From Methanosarcina mazei S-6 (GTDB lineage Archaea > Halobacteriota > Methanosarcinia > Methanosarcinales > Methanosarcinaceae), in assembly GCF_000970205.1 (NCBI RefSeq), contig NZ_CP009512.1:496001-560000 (forward strand): a DNA stretch of 64,000 nucleotides, in the 5' to 3' direction. Below, piece by piece: positions 1-9,000 of the stretch. Within the stretch, counting starts at the first letter, position 1; each line of letters begins with the position of its first letter. A program made the position numbers and the translations under genes. The notes below the pieces were generated by a model. It was not told the DNA's origin. It searched no databases and was given only the letters and a program-made list of their open reading frames with translations.

Positions 1-242
1 AGGTCCTGGTAAACAACTCTTCCTGCCCCTATGTTCAGATGACCAACTTCAGAGTTTCCCATCTGGCCCTGCGGCAGTCCTACGGCTTCTCCGGATGTTT
101 CTAAAAAGCACGAGGGACGTTCTTTTTGCAGCCGGTCAAGATGAGGAGTGCTGGCTGCTAGGATAGCGTTTCCTTCTTTTTCCTCCCTGTAGCCCCAGCC
201 ATCAAGGATCATAAGCATAAGAGGTCTTCTTGCCTGAGTCAT
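1..242 (-). CDS. gpmI: 2,3-bisphosphoglycerate-independent phosphoglycerate mutase, N-terminal part
   Basis: The gene runs off the left edge of the window, so only about the first 80 residues are present. It interconverts 3- and 2-phosphoglycerate in glycolysis and gluconeogenesis. The reverse strand from the ATG at 242 reads a typical start with a LMILDGWG motif (first metal-binding Asp), followed by the MGNSEVGH motif whose Ser is the phosphorylated catalytic residue of the alkaline-phosphatase-fold iPGM family. The arrangement and spacing match bacterial-type GpmI rather than the archaeal ApgM type. The rest of the enzyme cannot be judged here. Confidence 0.93.
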   Translation of the reverse strand, partial: MTQARRPLMLMILDGWGYREEKEGNAILAASTPHLDRLQKERPSCFLETSGEAVGLPQGQMGNSEVGHLNIGAGRVVYQD

Positions 243-487
243 ATGAAGGGAAATCCGCACATGTTAATAAATAGATTCCCGTGATCTGGAGACTTCTTAT
301 AAAATTAAATGTTATATATTTATAATGTATTGAAAATTTATCTACTGTCCTTAAATATAAGTATTAATAATTACATACTTCTCCAAAAGGTGAAAAAGAG
401 ACATCCTGAAAGGGAGGGTGTCTCCTCGTATTATTTATTGGAAGTTCAGGCGAAATCTCCGGTTAACGGGAAGGAGGATTGGATTTT
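243..487. other. Divergent intergenic region between gpmI and the acetate permease
   Basis: AT-rich spacer carrying both promoters. TTATATATTTATAA-like sequence near 310-325 is a reasonable TATA region for the rightward gene. An AGGAGG ribosome-binding site lies at 472-477. A 60-codon open frame starting at 309 has no recognisable features and I do not call it a gene. Confidence 0.5.
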
Positions 488-1090
488 ATGAGTCAAAACA
501 TTAAAGATGTTATGGACATTCGTGACATAAAAATCAAGGATTTAACCGCAAACCCCGCTCCACTGGGTTTGATGGGGTTCGGAATGACAACTGTGCTTTT
601 AAATATACACAATGCAGGTTTCTATCCGATGAATGCAATGATTCTTTCAATGGGCTTTTTCTATGGTGGATTGGCTCAGGTCATTGCAGGGATTCAGGAA
701 TGGAAGAAAGGTAATACGTTCGGAGCAACGGCTTTTACCTCATACGGGCTTTTCTGGCTCACACTGGTAGGAATTGTCCTGCTTCCCAAGTCTGAAAGCT
801 ATGCAGGGCTGGCCACGGAGTCATTCCCATTTGCTGCATATCTTTTCATGTGGGGAGTTTTCACTCTTTTCATGTTCATAGGCACGTTAAAAGGATCAAA
901 AGCTCTCTCTGTTGTTTTTTTTACCCTTACAATCCTGTTCTTCTTGCTGGCTGCAGGCAACTACCTTGGAAGTGAATCAATACTCGTGATCGCAGGTTAT
1001 GAAGGAATCCTCACAGGACTTTCCGCAATATATGCAGCTCTTGGCCAGGTGTTGAACGAGGCTTACGGGAAAAAGATAGTTCCCCTCTAA
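488..1090 (+). CDS. aceP: GPR1/FUN34/YaaH family acetate permease (AceP-like)
   Basis: Small integral membrane protein of 200 residues with six predicted hydrophobic spans, the size and topology of the AceTr/SatP acetate-succinate transporter family. The family signature NPAPLGL lies near the N-terminus, ahead of the first span. In Methanosarcina mazei a protein of this family has been reported as the acetate transporter AceP, feeding aceticlastic methanogenesis, and this is very likely the same gene. I chose the ATG at 488 because AGGAGG at 472-477 is ten bases upstream. The alternative TTG at 479 is only one base from it. The gene stands alone, divergent from gpmI. Family is certain. The acetate substrate is inferred from the genus. 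Confidence 0.88.
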   Translation: MSQNIKDVMDIRDIKIKDLTANPAPLGLMGFGMTTVLLNIHNAGFYPMNAMILSMGFFYGGLAQVIAGIQEWKKGNTFGATAFTSYGLFWLTLVGIVLLPKSESYAGLATESFPFAAYLFMWGVFTLFMFIGTLKGSKALSVVFFTLTILFFLLAAGNYLGSESILVIAGYEGILTGLSAIYAALGQVLNEAYGKKIVPL

Positions 1091-1444
1091 AAACATTTGC
1101 AGGTTTCTACATGTTTATTCCGGGCTTTTTAGCCCTAATTTTTTCTTTAATTTTTTTTCTCTCCATCATCTTTTCATTTACTCTCATCATCTACTTCTCA
1201 TCTATTCTTCATTGTCTACTTCTCATCCATTCTTTATCGTCTACTTTTCATCTATTCTTCATCGTCCTTTTTGTTATTTTTTATTCTCTATTTTTCTGCA
1301 GTCGTTCAGTCCGACAATAATTCTCAAAGAAGATTCTCTTCATACATGTGCAGGATTTTTTAATAAATTACTTATTTTTTAACACTCATTTAACTTTCTA
1401 TATTACCTGTGGTCAAACCAGGAAAAAACCAACGAGGATGAAGA
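1091..1444. other. T-rich intergenic region with a 25-bp tandem repeat
   Basis: Pyrimidine-rich spacer. About three imperfect copies of a 25-bp unit beginning CTACTT start at 1191, 1216 and 1241. The long T runs just after the acetate permease (1140-1160) could end transcription. The open frame across it encodes only low-complexity Ser/Phe/Leu sequence and is not a gene. Confidence 0.55.
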
Positions 1445-2284
1445 ATGGATCTCAAAATCGACTGGAATGAACTCTGGAAAGAGAAAATGGAATTGCAAAG
1501 TAAAACAAAAACGAATACCGATTGCACGAATATGTGGAAAAGCCAAAAAAGTGCAAAACGTTTCTGGGATATGACTCAGGAAAATAAAGGCAGGGTTGAA
1601 AAAACTCTATCAGGAATGGCTCTTACTCCTGAGTCCAGAGTCCTGGATATAGGTGCCGGCCCGGGGAGCCTGGCAATTCCTCTTGCTGAGATGGTTGCAC
1701 ATGTGACAGCAGTCGAGCCTGCAGAAGGAATGATGGAGATACTGAAACAGAACATGGAGACCTATGGGACCAGGAATATCGACTGTGTTTATAAAGACTG
1801 GGAAACTGTTGACGCAGGGTCTGACCTCTGCCCTCCTTATGATGTTGTATTCGCGTCATATTCACTGGGCATGAAAGATATCCGGGCTTCAATCCAGAAA
1901 ATGATTGACGTCTCTTCAGGATATGTTTACCTTTACTGGTTTGCAGGCGACACATCTTGGGACATTCATTCCCGAAAGCTCTGGCCTATCCTTCATGGCT
2001 GTGAGTACAGGCAGGGCCCGAAGGCAGATGTCCTTTACAACGTACTCTACGATATGGGCATCTATCCGAATATGAAAGTCTTTTCTTTTGAACATAATAA
2101 CCGGTTTGAAAACATTGAAGAAGCTCTTGAGCACTTTAAGCCTCAATATGCCTTATCCTCGCCTGAGCAGGAAGAAATACTCAGGTCTTACCTTCTGGAT
2201 GTGCTAGAAGAAGAAAATGGAGCCCTCGTGCAGAAAGGCAAAAGCACAAGGGTGAAGATGTGGTGGAAGGTTTCTTCTTTTTGA
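1445..2284 (+). CDS. Class I SAM-dependent methyltransferase
   Basis: A 279-residue soluble protein with a Rossmann methyltransferase core. Motif I VLDIGAGPGSLA sits near residues 66-77, the acidic end of beta-2 is AVEPAEGM, and a motif IV-like DVVFASYSLG follows. The first 55 residues are charged and helical. The C-terminal third has no metal-binding cysteines and no membrane span. Similar Methanosarcina proteins are annotated only as methyltransferases, and the substrate cannot be read from the sequence. A GAGGAT ribosome-binding site sits about ten bases before the ATG. It converges with the P-type ATPase gene downstream. Confidence 0.8.
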   Translation: MDLKIDWNELWKEKMELQSKTKTNTDCTNMWKSQKSAKRFWDMTQENKGRVEKTLSGMALTPESRVLDIGAGPGSLAIPLAEMVAHVTAVEPAEGMMEILKQNMETYGTRNIDCVYKDWETVDAGSDLCPPYDVVFASYSLGMKDIRASIQKMIDVSSGYVYLYWFAGDTSWDIHSRKLWPILHGCEYRQGPKADVLYNVLYDMGIYPNMKVFSFEHNNRFENIEEALEHFKPQYALSSPEQEEILRSYLLDVLEEENGALVQKGKSTRVKMWWKVSSF

Positions 2285-2326
2285 AAAAAAACGAGGGTGT
2301 TTTTTAGCCGTTCAGGCTTGCCCTCA
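2283..2326 (-). terminator. Hairpin plus T-run terminator of the cation ATPase gene
   Basis: On the minus strand a GAGGG...CCCTC outer stem with an inner AGCC/GGCT stem is followed directly by eight T residues, just past the ATPase stop. It lies between two convergent genes. Confidence 0.55.
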
Positions 2327-5161
2327 TGTCACAATATCTTTATCACGAGCAGCTCTTATCTTTTTGAATATTTCCATCACAACAATAATTGTGGCGGCAA
2401 TTACGAAAAAGCTGAACCAGCTCTGAAATGTGACCGGGCTTATACTGAGAAGTCCCTGCATGAAAGGTACTTGCATGGCTAAAATATGAAGTGCCTGCAT
2501 CATAACCACGCCTATGACCAGGAAGTAATTATTCCTTATAGGCACCCGGAATGCGGAACGGTACTCAGAACGGCAGTTGAATACATGGAAATTTTCGAAG
2601 AGAACCATCAGGAGAAGCAGGAGGTTTCTTGCCCAGTTTTCTTCGTAGCCTTCTCCAAGTAACCACATCCAGACTGCAAACGCTATCAACCCTATAGTTG
2701 CTCCTGAGACCAGGGTCTCTTTTATCATCAGGTTATTAAAGATCCCTTCTTCGGGTTCTCTCGGTTTTCTGTACATCACACCGGGTTCACCTGCTTCAAA
2801 AGCCAGAGCCACCCCCTGAATCCCATTCGTAACAAGATTCAACCAGAGGAGCTGGACTGCGAGCAGAGGTATTGGTAAACCTACTAAAAGGGCAAGTATG
2901 AACAGGATAACCTCCGAAAGCCCGGTTGAGATGAGAAGAAGTGTAACCTTCCTTATATTATCATAAGCGACCCTTCCTTCCTCGACTCCTGCAACAATAG
3001 ACGAGAACGTATCATCGGTTACAATCATGGATGAGGTATCTTTCGCCACATCGGTTCCTGACCCCATGGCCACTCCGATATTTGCCCGCCTCAGAGCAGG
3101 GGCATCATTGACACCGTCCCCTGTAACTGCAACAAAATGCCCTCTTCTTACCAGTGCATCCACAATCTGCATCTTCTGAACCGGTGTTACCCTCGCAAAC
3201 ACCCGGATTTTTTCCAGGGTAGTCATGAAAGTGGGAAGTTCAGGGTCACCAAGGTCTTCTATCTCTCTGCCTGTGAGCATTTCTTCCCTGGAATCGGTGA
3301 TTCCAAGCTCTCCGGCTATTGCAAGTGCGGTTTTCGGGTGGTCCCCTGTAATCATTATTACATCAATTCCAGCCTTTTTACAGGTCCGGACCGCTTCATT
3401 GACATCGGGCCTTAATGGGTCTATAAAAGCTGCAATGCCCAGGAATGTGAGTTCTGGCTTTACATATTCGAGCTCAGCCTCTTTACCTATTTCTCCCTGG
3501 ACCGGACCCTCAGCCACAACCAGTGCACGGTACCCTTTCTCCATAAGGGAGTTCAGCTCCCTGTTCAGGGAATCAGGGTCAATAGGGACTTCCCCTCCTG
3601 CCGTGTACATTTTCCTGCAGTAAGGAAGAACAGCTTCCATTGCTCCTTTAACAGCTACCCTGATGTGGTCGCTTTTGTCTTCCTTGTAATATACAGCAGC
3701 GTACATTCTTTCTGATTCGAAAGGCACTTCGGCAACTATTTTCACTTCTTTTTTTGCTTCCTTTGGATTTATGCTTATCTTGGACGCAAGGGAGAGGAAA
3801 GCCACATCTATAGCATCCCCGTGGTGGACCCATTTCCCCTCTTCCTGATAAAGTGTGCCTTCATTACAGATCACAGCAGCCCGCGCAAATTTTTGAAGCC
3901 TTTCCATGTCTTTTGTCTCTGGAGTGCTTCCCTTTTCCTCTTTTATCTCCCCTGAAGGGACATATCCCTCTCCAGAAACTTCAAAATAGTTTTCCGGGGG
4001 CAGCAGGACTTTCTTGGCAGTCTGCTGGTTGACTGTGAGGGTTCCGGTTTTATCGGTTGCTATTGTGGTACAGCTTCCCAGGCTTTCTACTGCAGAGAGC
4101 CTGCGGACAATTACATTCCTCTTTGCCATCCGGGTGGAAGCAATGGAAAGCGCAACTGTTACTCCAACGGGAAGACCTTCAGGGATAGCTGATACGACAA
4201 GGGCTACTGCAAGGAAAAAAACTTCTATGGGTGCAGTCCCCTGTGAAAGGGCAACCGCGCTCATAACAGCACTTGCAGCAATAACAATAATTCCTATTTT
4301 CTGAGCAAACTCCTCCATCCGTATAAGAAGAGGAGGTTTTGCAGATACCGTTTCCGTGACTGCGCGTGCAATCATACCTACTTCTGTTCGGCTGCCGGTT
4401 GCGGTCACCACTCCACAGCCTCGTCCGGTAATTACGGTACTTCCTGCATATGCCATATTGCGCCGGTCGCTTACTGGAATATCTTCCCTCATTATGTCCG
4501 CAGTCTTCTGCACAGCCTCTGATTCACCGGTAAGGAGTGACTCATCAATAGTAAGATTAGTAGCACGAAAAATGCGGATATCAGCAGGAACACGGTTTCC
4601 TGATTCAAGAAGGACTATATCTCCCGGAACCAGTTCTTCAGCAGAAATCTGGCTCTCGGTTCCCCCTCTCCTTACCCTGGACATTATTTTCAGGATGGTC
4701 TGTAGCTGTGATGCGCTCTGTTCTGCTTTCCATTCCTGGATGGTGCCGATTACCGCATTGATTATTACCACAAGAAAAATAAATGCAGCATCTTTGATGT
4801 CATCAAGGAGAAGAGATATTACTCCTGCTATAAGAAGAATGTAAATTAAAGGGCTTTTAAACTGATGGATAACTATTTCGGCAATTCCCGGAGGTTTCTT
4901 TGAAGGAAGTGTATTTCTTCCATATTCTTTAAGCCTGATTGCTACTTCTTCGGGATCAAGCCCCCTGGAAGACGTTGCAAGCTTTTTGAATATCACTTCG
5001 TTTTCCAGAGAATACCACGAAGTAGTTTTTGAATGGCTTTCTAAAATCTCTGTCTCAGAGTGCTTTTCCTGAGATGGGTTATTCTTCCCTTTTTCCTCCG
5101 GGCCCTGTTTGTTCTCTTTCCCTTCAGATACATCTGGATCTGATAAAAACACGCTTGTCAC
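2324..5161 (-). CDS. P2-type cation-transporting ATPase
   Basis: A 945-residue P-type ATPase of the calcium-pump-like P2 group. Visible parts are a hydrophilic N-terminal tail of about 50 residues, a cation ATPase N-domain, TM1-2 (about 103-145), an actuator domain with TGES (about 211-214), TM4 with PEGLP (327-331), the phosphorylation loop DKTGTLT (370-376), TGDGVNDAP in the hinge, and four to six C-terminal helices. TM6 reads LLWLNLVTNG, where SERCA-type pumps carry an Asp ligand after VT. That position is Asn here, so the ion (Ca2+, Na+, Mn2+ or other) cannot be assigned. It is a single gene with a long AT-rich upstream region. Confidence 0.92.
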   Translation of the reverse strand: MTSVFLSDPDVSEGKENKQGPEEKGKNNPSQEKHSETEILESHSKTTSWYSLENEVIFKKLATSSRGLDPEEVAIRLKEYGRNTLPSKKPPGIAEIVIHQFKSPLIYILLIAGVISLLLDDIKDAAFIFLVVIINAVIGTIQEWKAEQSASQLQTILKIMSRVRRGGTESQISAEELVPGDIVLLESGNRVPADIRIFRATNLTIDESLLTGESEAVQKTADIMREDIPVSDRRNMAYAGSTVITGRGCGVVTATGSRTEVGMIARAVTETVSAKPPLLIRMEEFAQKIGIIVIAASAVMSAVALSQGTAPIEVFFLAVALVVSAIPEGLPVGVTVALSIASTRMAKRNVIVRRLSAVESLGSCTTIATDKTGTLTVNQQTAKKVLLPPENYFEVSGEGYVPSGEIKEEKGSTPETKDMERLQKFARAAVICNEGTLYQEEGKWVHHGDAIDVAFLSLASKISINPKEAKKEVKIVAEVPFESERMYAAVYYKEDKSDHIRVAVKGAMEAVLPYCRKMYTAGGEVPIDPDSLNRELNSLMEKGYRALVVAEGPVQGEIGKEAELEYVKPELTFLGIAAFIDPLRPDVNEAVRTCKKAGIDVIMITGDHPKTALAIAGELGITDSREEMLTGREIEDLGDPELPTFMTTLEKIRVFARVTPVQKMQIVDALVRRGHFVAVTGDGVNDAPALRRANIGVAMGSGTDVAKDTSSMIVTDDTFSSIVAGVEEGRVAYDNIRKVTLLLISTGLSEVILFILALLVGLPIPLLAVQLLWLNLVTNGIQGVALAFEAGEPGVMYRKPREPEEGIFNNLMIKETLVSGATIGLIAFAVWMWLLGEGYEENWARNLLLLLMVLFENFHVFNCRSEYRSAFRVPIRNNYFLVIGVVMMQALHILAMQVPFMQGLLSISPVTFQSWFSFFVIAATIIVVMEIFKKIRAARDKDIVT

Positions 5162-5237
5162 CTCTCAAAATTTTTCCCACAAATTTCGCTTCCTTGCGAA
5201 TTTACGCCAGCTTCCTGTTTTTAAGTCAATCACAGAT

Positions 5238-5291
5238 TTTGTTATTCTTACTCAGGAACGATAGTTTGTTATTTTTACTCAGGAACGATAG
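5238..5291. repeat. 27-bp direct repeat, two copies
   Basis: Two adjacent 27-bp copies (5238-5264 and 5265-5291) differing at one base, each ending ACTCAGGAACGATAG. They lie about 80-130 bp upstream of the ATPase start, where an upstream control site could be. The function is unknown. Confidence 0.8.
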
Positions 5292-5724
5292 ATACAGTAA
5301 AAGTTTCTTCAGATGCAATTTTTCTGTGTCCTTAAATCAACTGAATCAGTTAAGACCAGGGACTTCATCAATGAAGATCAAATATCGATTTTTACAGCTT
5401 AAATGACCCGATATTCTCTGTAAAACCGATTTGCCTGTTTCTCTCCCTTTCATCACATATGTTGCTTATTATAAATCTAATTTTGCTTGTTTGCAGCTTT
5501 TATTTTTACTTTTTATTTATTTTTGTTTTATTTTTATCGCTCAACTTCCTGGATGCCCTTTCGGATATAATTATAATCCGGAACTATAACTACTAAATAT
5601 ATTTTGCGAAATCAATTTATATCTATTTTTCTGATGTGCCCTGAATAAAATCGGATTTAAGTTTAAGAGGAGACACTCTTTATCTGTCTTGACTGTGATT
5701 TATCCAGACTTTAAGGGCTTTTCA

Positions 5725-5809
5725 AATGTATAATCCTTTAAAATGTATAATCTTTTAAAATGTATAATCTTTTAAAATGTATAATCTTTTAAAATGTATA
5801 ATCTTTTAA
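5725..5809. repeat. 17-bp tandem repeat, five copies
   Basis: Copies of the 17-bp unit AATGTATAATCTTTTAA begin at 5725, 5742, 5759, 5776 and 5793 with almost no divergence. Each contains a TATAAT-like stretch. It looks like slippage expansion. No encoded product is evident. Confidence 0.85.
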
Positions 5810-6238
5810 TATGTGTATCATGGAAAGAAGAACCATGATTACGCTGATATCTTCTTATTTTCTGCTCCCTGCTTTTATTACAATATAGAAAATATATCTC
5901 ATCGTTGCGAAGGTTTCAGCCCGGTAATAAGCCTGGTTTGAGTACCAGTCCTTTTTTCGCAAAGTTTAAACAGTTTTTTAAAATGCTCGCTACCCCCCCT
6001 CAGCACCAGGTTAATCCATAACATATGTTTTTCTGCTCGTTCGGGCCATTATGACCGGTGCCCCGCAGCTTTTTTATCCGTTATATCAGAAAAAATTTCT
6101 GTATAAATATAATTGTTAGTTTCTCTTTTTACTCGTTAGTTTAATCGTATACAATTTTAATAGTGTCTTATCTGTTATACGTATCTGTCTATATTATATC
6201 GAATTAATAATATTTAAAAGTCAAACTTTATTAGTTTC

Positions 6239-7159
6239 ATGAGCTTCAATGTATTTTCTGGAAGTTTTGGACAGATTTTCAAGCGTAGTAGAAAGAATTC
6301 TCATGAATACAAAAATGAAAATGCTACTTTTGAACTGATAAAAAGTTCTATTCTAGTTGCATTCTCCGGTGCACTAAGAATACACCTTGCCTTTCTATTA
6401 ATGTATATTCAATCGAATATACTGGTCTGTATTGCAGGTGGTCTAATTATTTATACAGTTTACACTCTTGACAGAGCTCTGGGATCTGAAGAAGACTCGG
6501 TAAACCGGAAGGAACTTAATGGGTCGAATAAAAAAGTCGGACTCACAGTCTCACTGCTGGCTTTCATGGTGGGAACTTATATCCTGGCAGGAGAGGAAAT
6601 GCTTCCACTTGCGTTCATACCTTTCGTAACCGGATATCTTTACAGTAAAGGCATTAAAATAGGCAAGTTCGCTTTGAAGCTTAAAGGAGGGCTTGGGGTA
6701 AAAAATATTGTTGTGGGGCTTACATGGGGTATTTTCATTGCAGGGCTTGCAGGGAGCGGGTGCAGAAACCTTATACCCGTTGTTCTGATTTTCATCTTCT
6801 TCGGCGTCAAACTCTTTATTAATTCTACGATCTACGATTTTAAGGATATTGCAGGAGATACTCTTGCAGGTATCAATACCCTTCCAGTAAGCCTGGGAGT
6901 AAGGAAAACCCGCAATCTCCTTACTGGCATGCACCTCTTTTCTCACCTTGTAATAGGGGTCGCCCTTATTCATGGAGCTCTCGCTTTTGAACCTCTTATA
7001 GTCCTCTATAGTTTTGTTTGCGGACTGATATGCATCCAGAAATTTACACACCCGGAATACGAAGAATTCCCTTCACAGAAAATGGAAAGAACTTTGCTTG
7101 TTGACGGAGAATCCACATCCATTACGGGGCTGAGAATTGCGGGATATCTGATTGCATAA
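6239..7159 (+). CDS. UbiA-family prenyltransferase
   Basis: A 306-residue polytopic membrane protein with both Asp-rich motifs of the UbiA superfamily. These are YTLDRALGSEED near residues 75-86 and YDFKDIAGD near residues 199-207, with hydrophobic helices between and after. Members join an isoprenyl diphosphate to an acceptor in the membrane. In archaea these include digeranylgeranylglyceryl phosphate synthase, haem O/chlorophyll synthases and quinone-type enzymes. Motif 1 has LDR in place of the usual NDxxD. That sets it apart from ordinary DGGGP synthase and suggests a paralogue with another acceptor, possibly the methanophenazine head group. That idea is speculation. It is convergent with the regulator downstream. 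Confidence 0.8.
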   Translation: MSFNVFSGSFGQIFKRSRKNSHEYKNENATFELIKSSILVAFSGALRIHLAFLLMYIQSNILVCIAGGLIIYTVYTLDRALGSEEDSVNRKELNGSNKKVGLTVSLLAFMVGTYILAGEEMLPLAFIPFVTGYLYSKGIKIGKFALKLKGGLGVKNIVVGLTWGIFIAGLAGSGCRNLIPVVLIFIFFGVKLFINSTIYDFKDIAGDTLAGINTLPVSLGVRKTRNLLTGMHLFSHLVIGVALIHGALAFEPLIVLYSFVCGLICIQKFTHPEYEEFPSQKMERTLLVDGESTSITGLRIAGYLIA

Positions 7160-7498
7160 AGATTAATCGCCTGAAAGTCCTCGAAAACTTTCCCCGGATC
7201 TGCATCTGGAGCTTGAAGCCGTATTTAAAATATCACAAAAAACGCTAATGATATTCTTGGAATAACATGCCCAAAAAATGAAAGTATCTGGAAGTACATT
7301 CATGCTAAAAAATGAAAATATCTGGAACATTTTCATGCTAAACTGATAACATGCAGAATCAGTCGAATACTCTATTACAGGGTGGTCAAATATACTTCAA
7401 AAGTGTCAGGCTGAAGATTCCCCGGTCTTCAGCTATTTCTATCTGTTTTTCTTTCAGTTTCTTATGGGCTGCAACTTTACATTATTCTGAAACCCGGC
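7160..7498. repeat. Convergent intergenic spacer with a 33-35-bp repeat
   Basis: Between two convergent genes. A unit starting CATGC and containing AAAAATGAAA and ATCTGGAA recurs at 7266, 7301 and (partly) 7334. T runs and the GAAGATTCCCC...CTTCAG region could serve termination. No gene is seen. Confidence 0.5.
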
Positions 7499-8284
7499 TT
7501 ACAGAGTTTTAATTTCGACTGCATTTTCTTTGTAATATTTGAAAAGGTCTTCTCCCCATTTTATTGATGAGGAATCAAATCCTACAAGGTCGCTTCTGGG
7601 GTCAAAGGTCCCGTTTTTGAAAAAGAGAGAGAGTGATAGGAATCTGTCCGTTACGACAAAAGCTACCTTGGCAGTGTCGTAAACATGGAAACTTGTGTGT
7701 TTGAACTTGAGATACTCTTCGATTTCAGCGTTATGCTCGTTTTTTATTTTAAAAAAGACATTTGGCGTAACAATCATGGAAATCGGGATATTCCTCCGGG
7801 CCATTTCGAGAAACATCGCTGGATAACTTGGAAGGAAAATGGACGCAAAACCCATAAAACGGTTAGAGGCCGGGACATTATCCATGAATGCTTTGTGAGA
7901 GTCGTAAATATGTTCATGTTCGTCTTTTATGATCCTGCATTCCTTTAGCTCCTGAATTCTGCTTAACAAAGTATCAGGAACTGCTGTAATGTCATGGTCT
8001 CTCCAGAAGTCTTCATTTGTTTCTATGGCCGTCAGAGTATCAAGGAAAGGTTTGTAATATATAGCTGCTACTTTCCCCAGGGAAGTTAATTTATACACTC
8101 CTTCCTGCCTGACAATCATATTCGAGTTTTCCATTTCTTTCAGGCGAGGTAAAATCTCAGGTGATCTTACATCGAAGTAGTCCTTAATCTCTGAAAGAGT
8201 TTTAGGGTTCTCCTGAAGTAAAAATAGAATATCTTTTCGTTTTTCAGAAAAGGTCAGGATGCTTAAAAGTCCAGTCGATTTCAC
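7499..8284 (-). CDS. Winged-helix transcriptional regulator with FilR1 (DUF1724) domain
   Basis: A 261-residue protein of a family greatly expanded in Methanosarcina. Residues 1-80 form an ArsR/MarR-like winged helix (LTFSEKRKDIL start, PKTLSEIKD helix, LTSLGKVAA wing). The rest is the FilR1/DUF1724 effector domain with FMGFASIFLPSYP. Characterised relatives in M. acetivorans include the Msr regulators of methanol methyltransferase genes and MreA, so a role in switching methanogenic or energy genes is plausible, but the target is unknown. The start is GTG at 8284. The following 700 bp upstream contain repeated TGATATAA sites that could be its own operators. Confidence 0.82.
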   Translation of the reverse strand: MKSTGLLSILTFSEKRKDILFLLQENPKTLSEIKDYFDVRSPEILPRLKEMENSNMIVRQEGVYKLTSLGKVAAIYYKPFLDTLTAIETNEDFWRDHDITAVPDTLLSRIQELKECRIIKDEHEHIYDSHKAFMDNVPASNRFMGFASIFLPSYPAMFLEMARRNIPISMIVTPNVFFKIKNEHNAEIEEYLKFKHTSFHVYDTAKVAFVVTDRFLSLSLFFKNGTFDPRSDLVGFDSSSIKWGEDLFKYYKENAVEIKTL

Positions 8285-8428
8285 ACTTATCAGCCCATGT
8301 ATTATAATGCTGTTTCTGGAGTAATATGAAAGTTATTACACTGATATAAGCTCTCCAGTTTTATTTACAGGAGAGGCAATCTTATTTTTTTAATTCCTCT
8401 CATCTTTTATATTGAATTGAGGTTACGG

Positions 8429-8447
8429 TTATATCAAGGTGATATAA
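8429..8447. promoter_or_regulatory. Palindrome TTATATCA-AGG-TGATATAA, candidate operator
   Basis: A perfect 8-bp inverted repeat with a 3-bp centre, about 150 bp upstream of the FilR1 regulator. The half-site TGATATAA recurs at 8342-8349 and 8618-8625. The overlap with TATA-like sequence means part of the similarity could be promoter composition. Confidence 0.45.
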
Positions 8448-8961
8448 TATTGCTAGAATGGTATACGAATTCAATATATATTATCTTTTTTAAGAGTATA
8501 TCTTATCTTTAATAATTTTTTCTGACATTCAGATTTTTTGTGTACCAGTATTTCGAAAATGAAAATTTCCAATTAGCAAAATATTGGCTTACTTCTAAAA
8601 GAAATATAGTATTTCACTGATATAAAGTTATTCTATCAATATACGGCTTAAAGCGGTTATTAAAAATGTAAATTAAAAATCAGAGATAAAAAATTGATAC
8701 TTAAACCCTATTGTCTGATAAATTCTTTATAAAAGTATATTAATATTATATGGTTAAATCTCTAATTATTTATATTAATAATTTGACAAAGTATTCAATT
8801 ATTGGCAGCGCGACCGGTTATCAGTAGTACATACTCAGCTGAATACCATAAAACGATTATAGTCCCGCCAATTTTCTCTTTCAAGTCATGACATTTCAGG
8901 AGACAGATCTAAAATTAGGCGTACCCTGCCCCTGTACGCAGGAGTACTCATGTTTTATTCT

Positions 8962-8983
8962 GGACTCAGTTATACCTGAGTCC
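8962..8983. terminator. Perfect hairpin downstream of purH
   Basis: GGACTCAG and CTGAGTCC form an 8-bp stem around a 6-base loop. It lies 18 bp past the purH stop, which fits an RNA 3' end, but on the purH strand no T run follows. The T-rich side is on the plus strand. Confidence 0.45.
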
Positions 8984-9000
8984 TCTTTGTCTCTATTTTT

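Larger units (their letters stand above)
5162..6238. other. Long intergenic region between the cation ATPase and ubiA-like genes
   Basis: About 1.1 kb of AT-rich DNA with two start regions pointing outwards and no convincing gene. It contains the two tandem repeats listed separately. Open frames crossing it (for example 5029-5406) begin inside the ATPase and have no protein-like composition. Confidence 0.6.
8285..9000. other. AT-rich region upstream of the FilR1 regulator, no gene
   Basis: About 700 bp of very AT-rich sequence between the regulator start and the end of purH. It contains a perfect palindrome (8429-8447), two single TGATATAA half-sites (8342-8349, 8618-8625) and a perfect hairpin near purH (8962-8983). 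I see no open frame with coding character. Confidence 0.6.

Noticed and set aside
309-491. 60-codon open frame before the acetate permease
   Set aside because: It spans the promoter and ribosome-binding site of the permease, has no start signal and an AT-driven composition.
1111-1320. 69-codon frame of Phe/Leu/Ser
   Set aside because: It is produced by the T-rich 25-bp repeat, with no ribosome-binding site and no family.
4356-4844. 162-codon frame antisense to the cation ATPase
   Set aside because: It is a shadow of the ATPase coding strand. The Ser/Thr/Arg-rich product is typical of such shadows.
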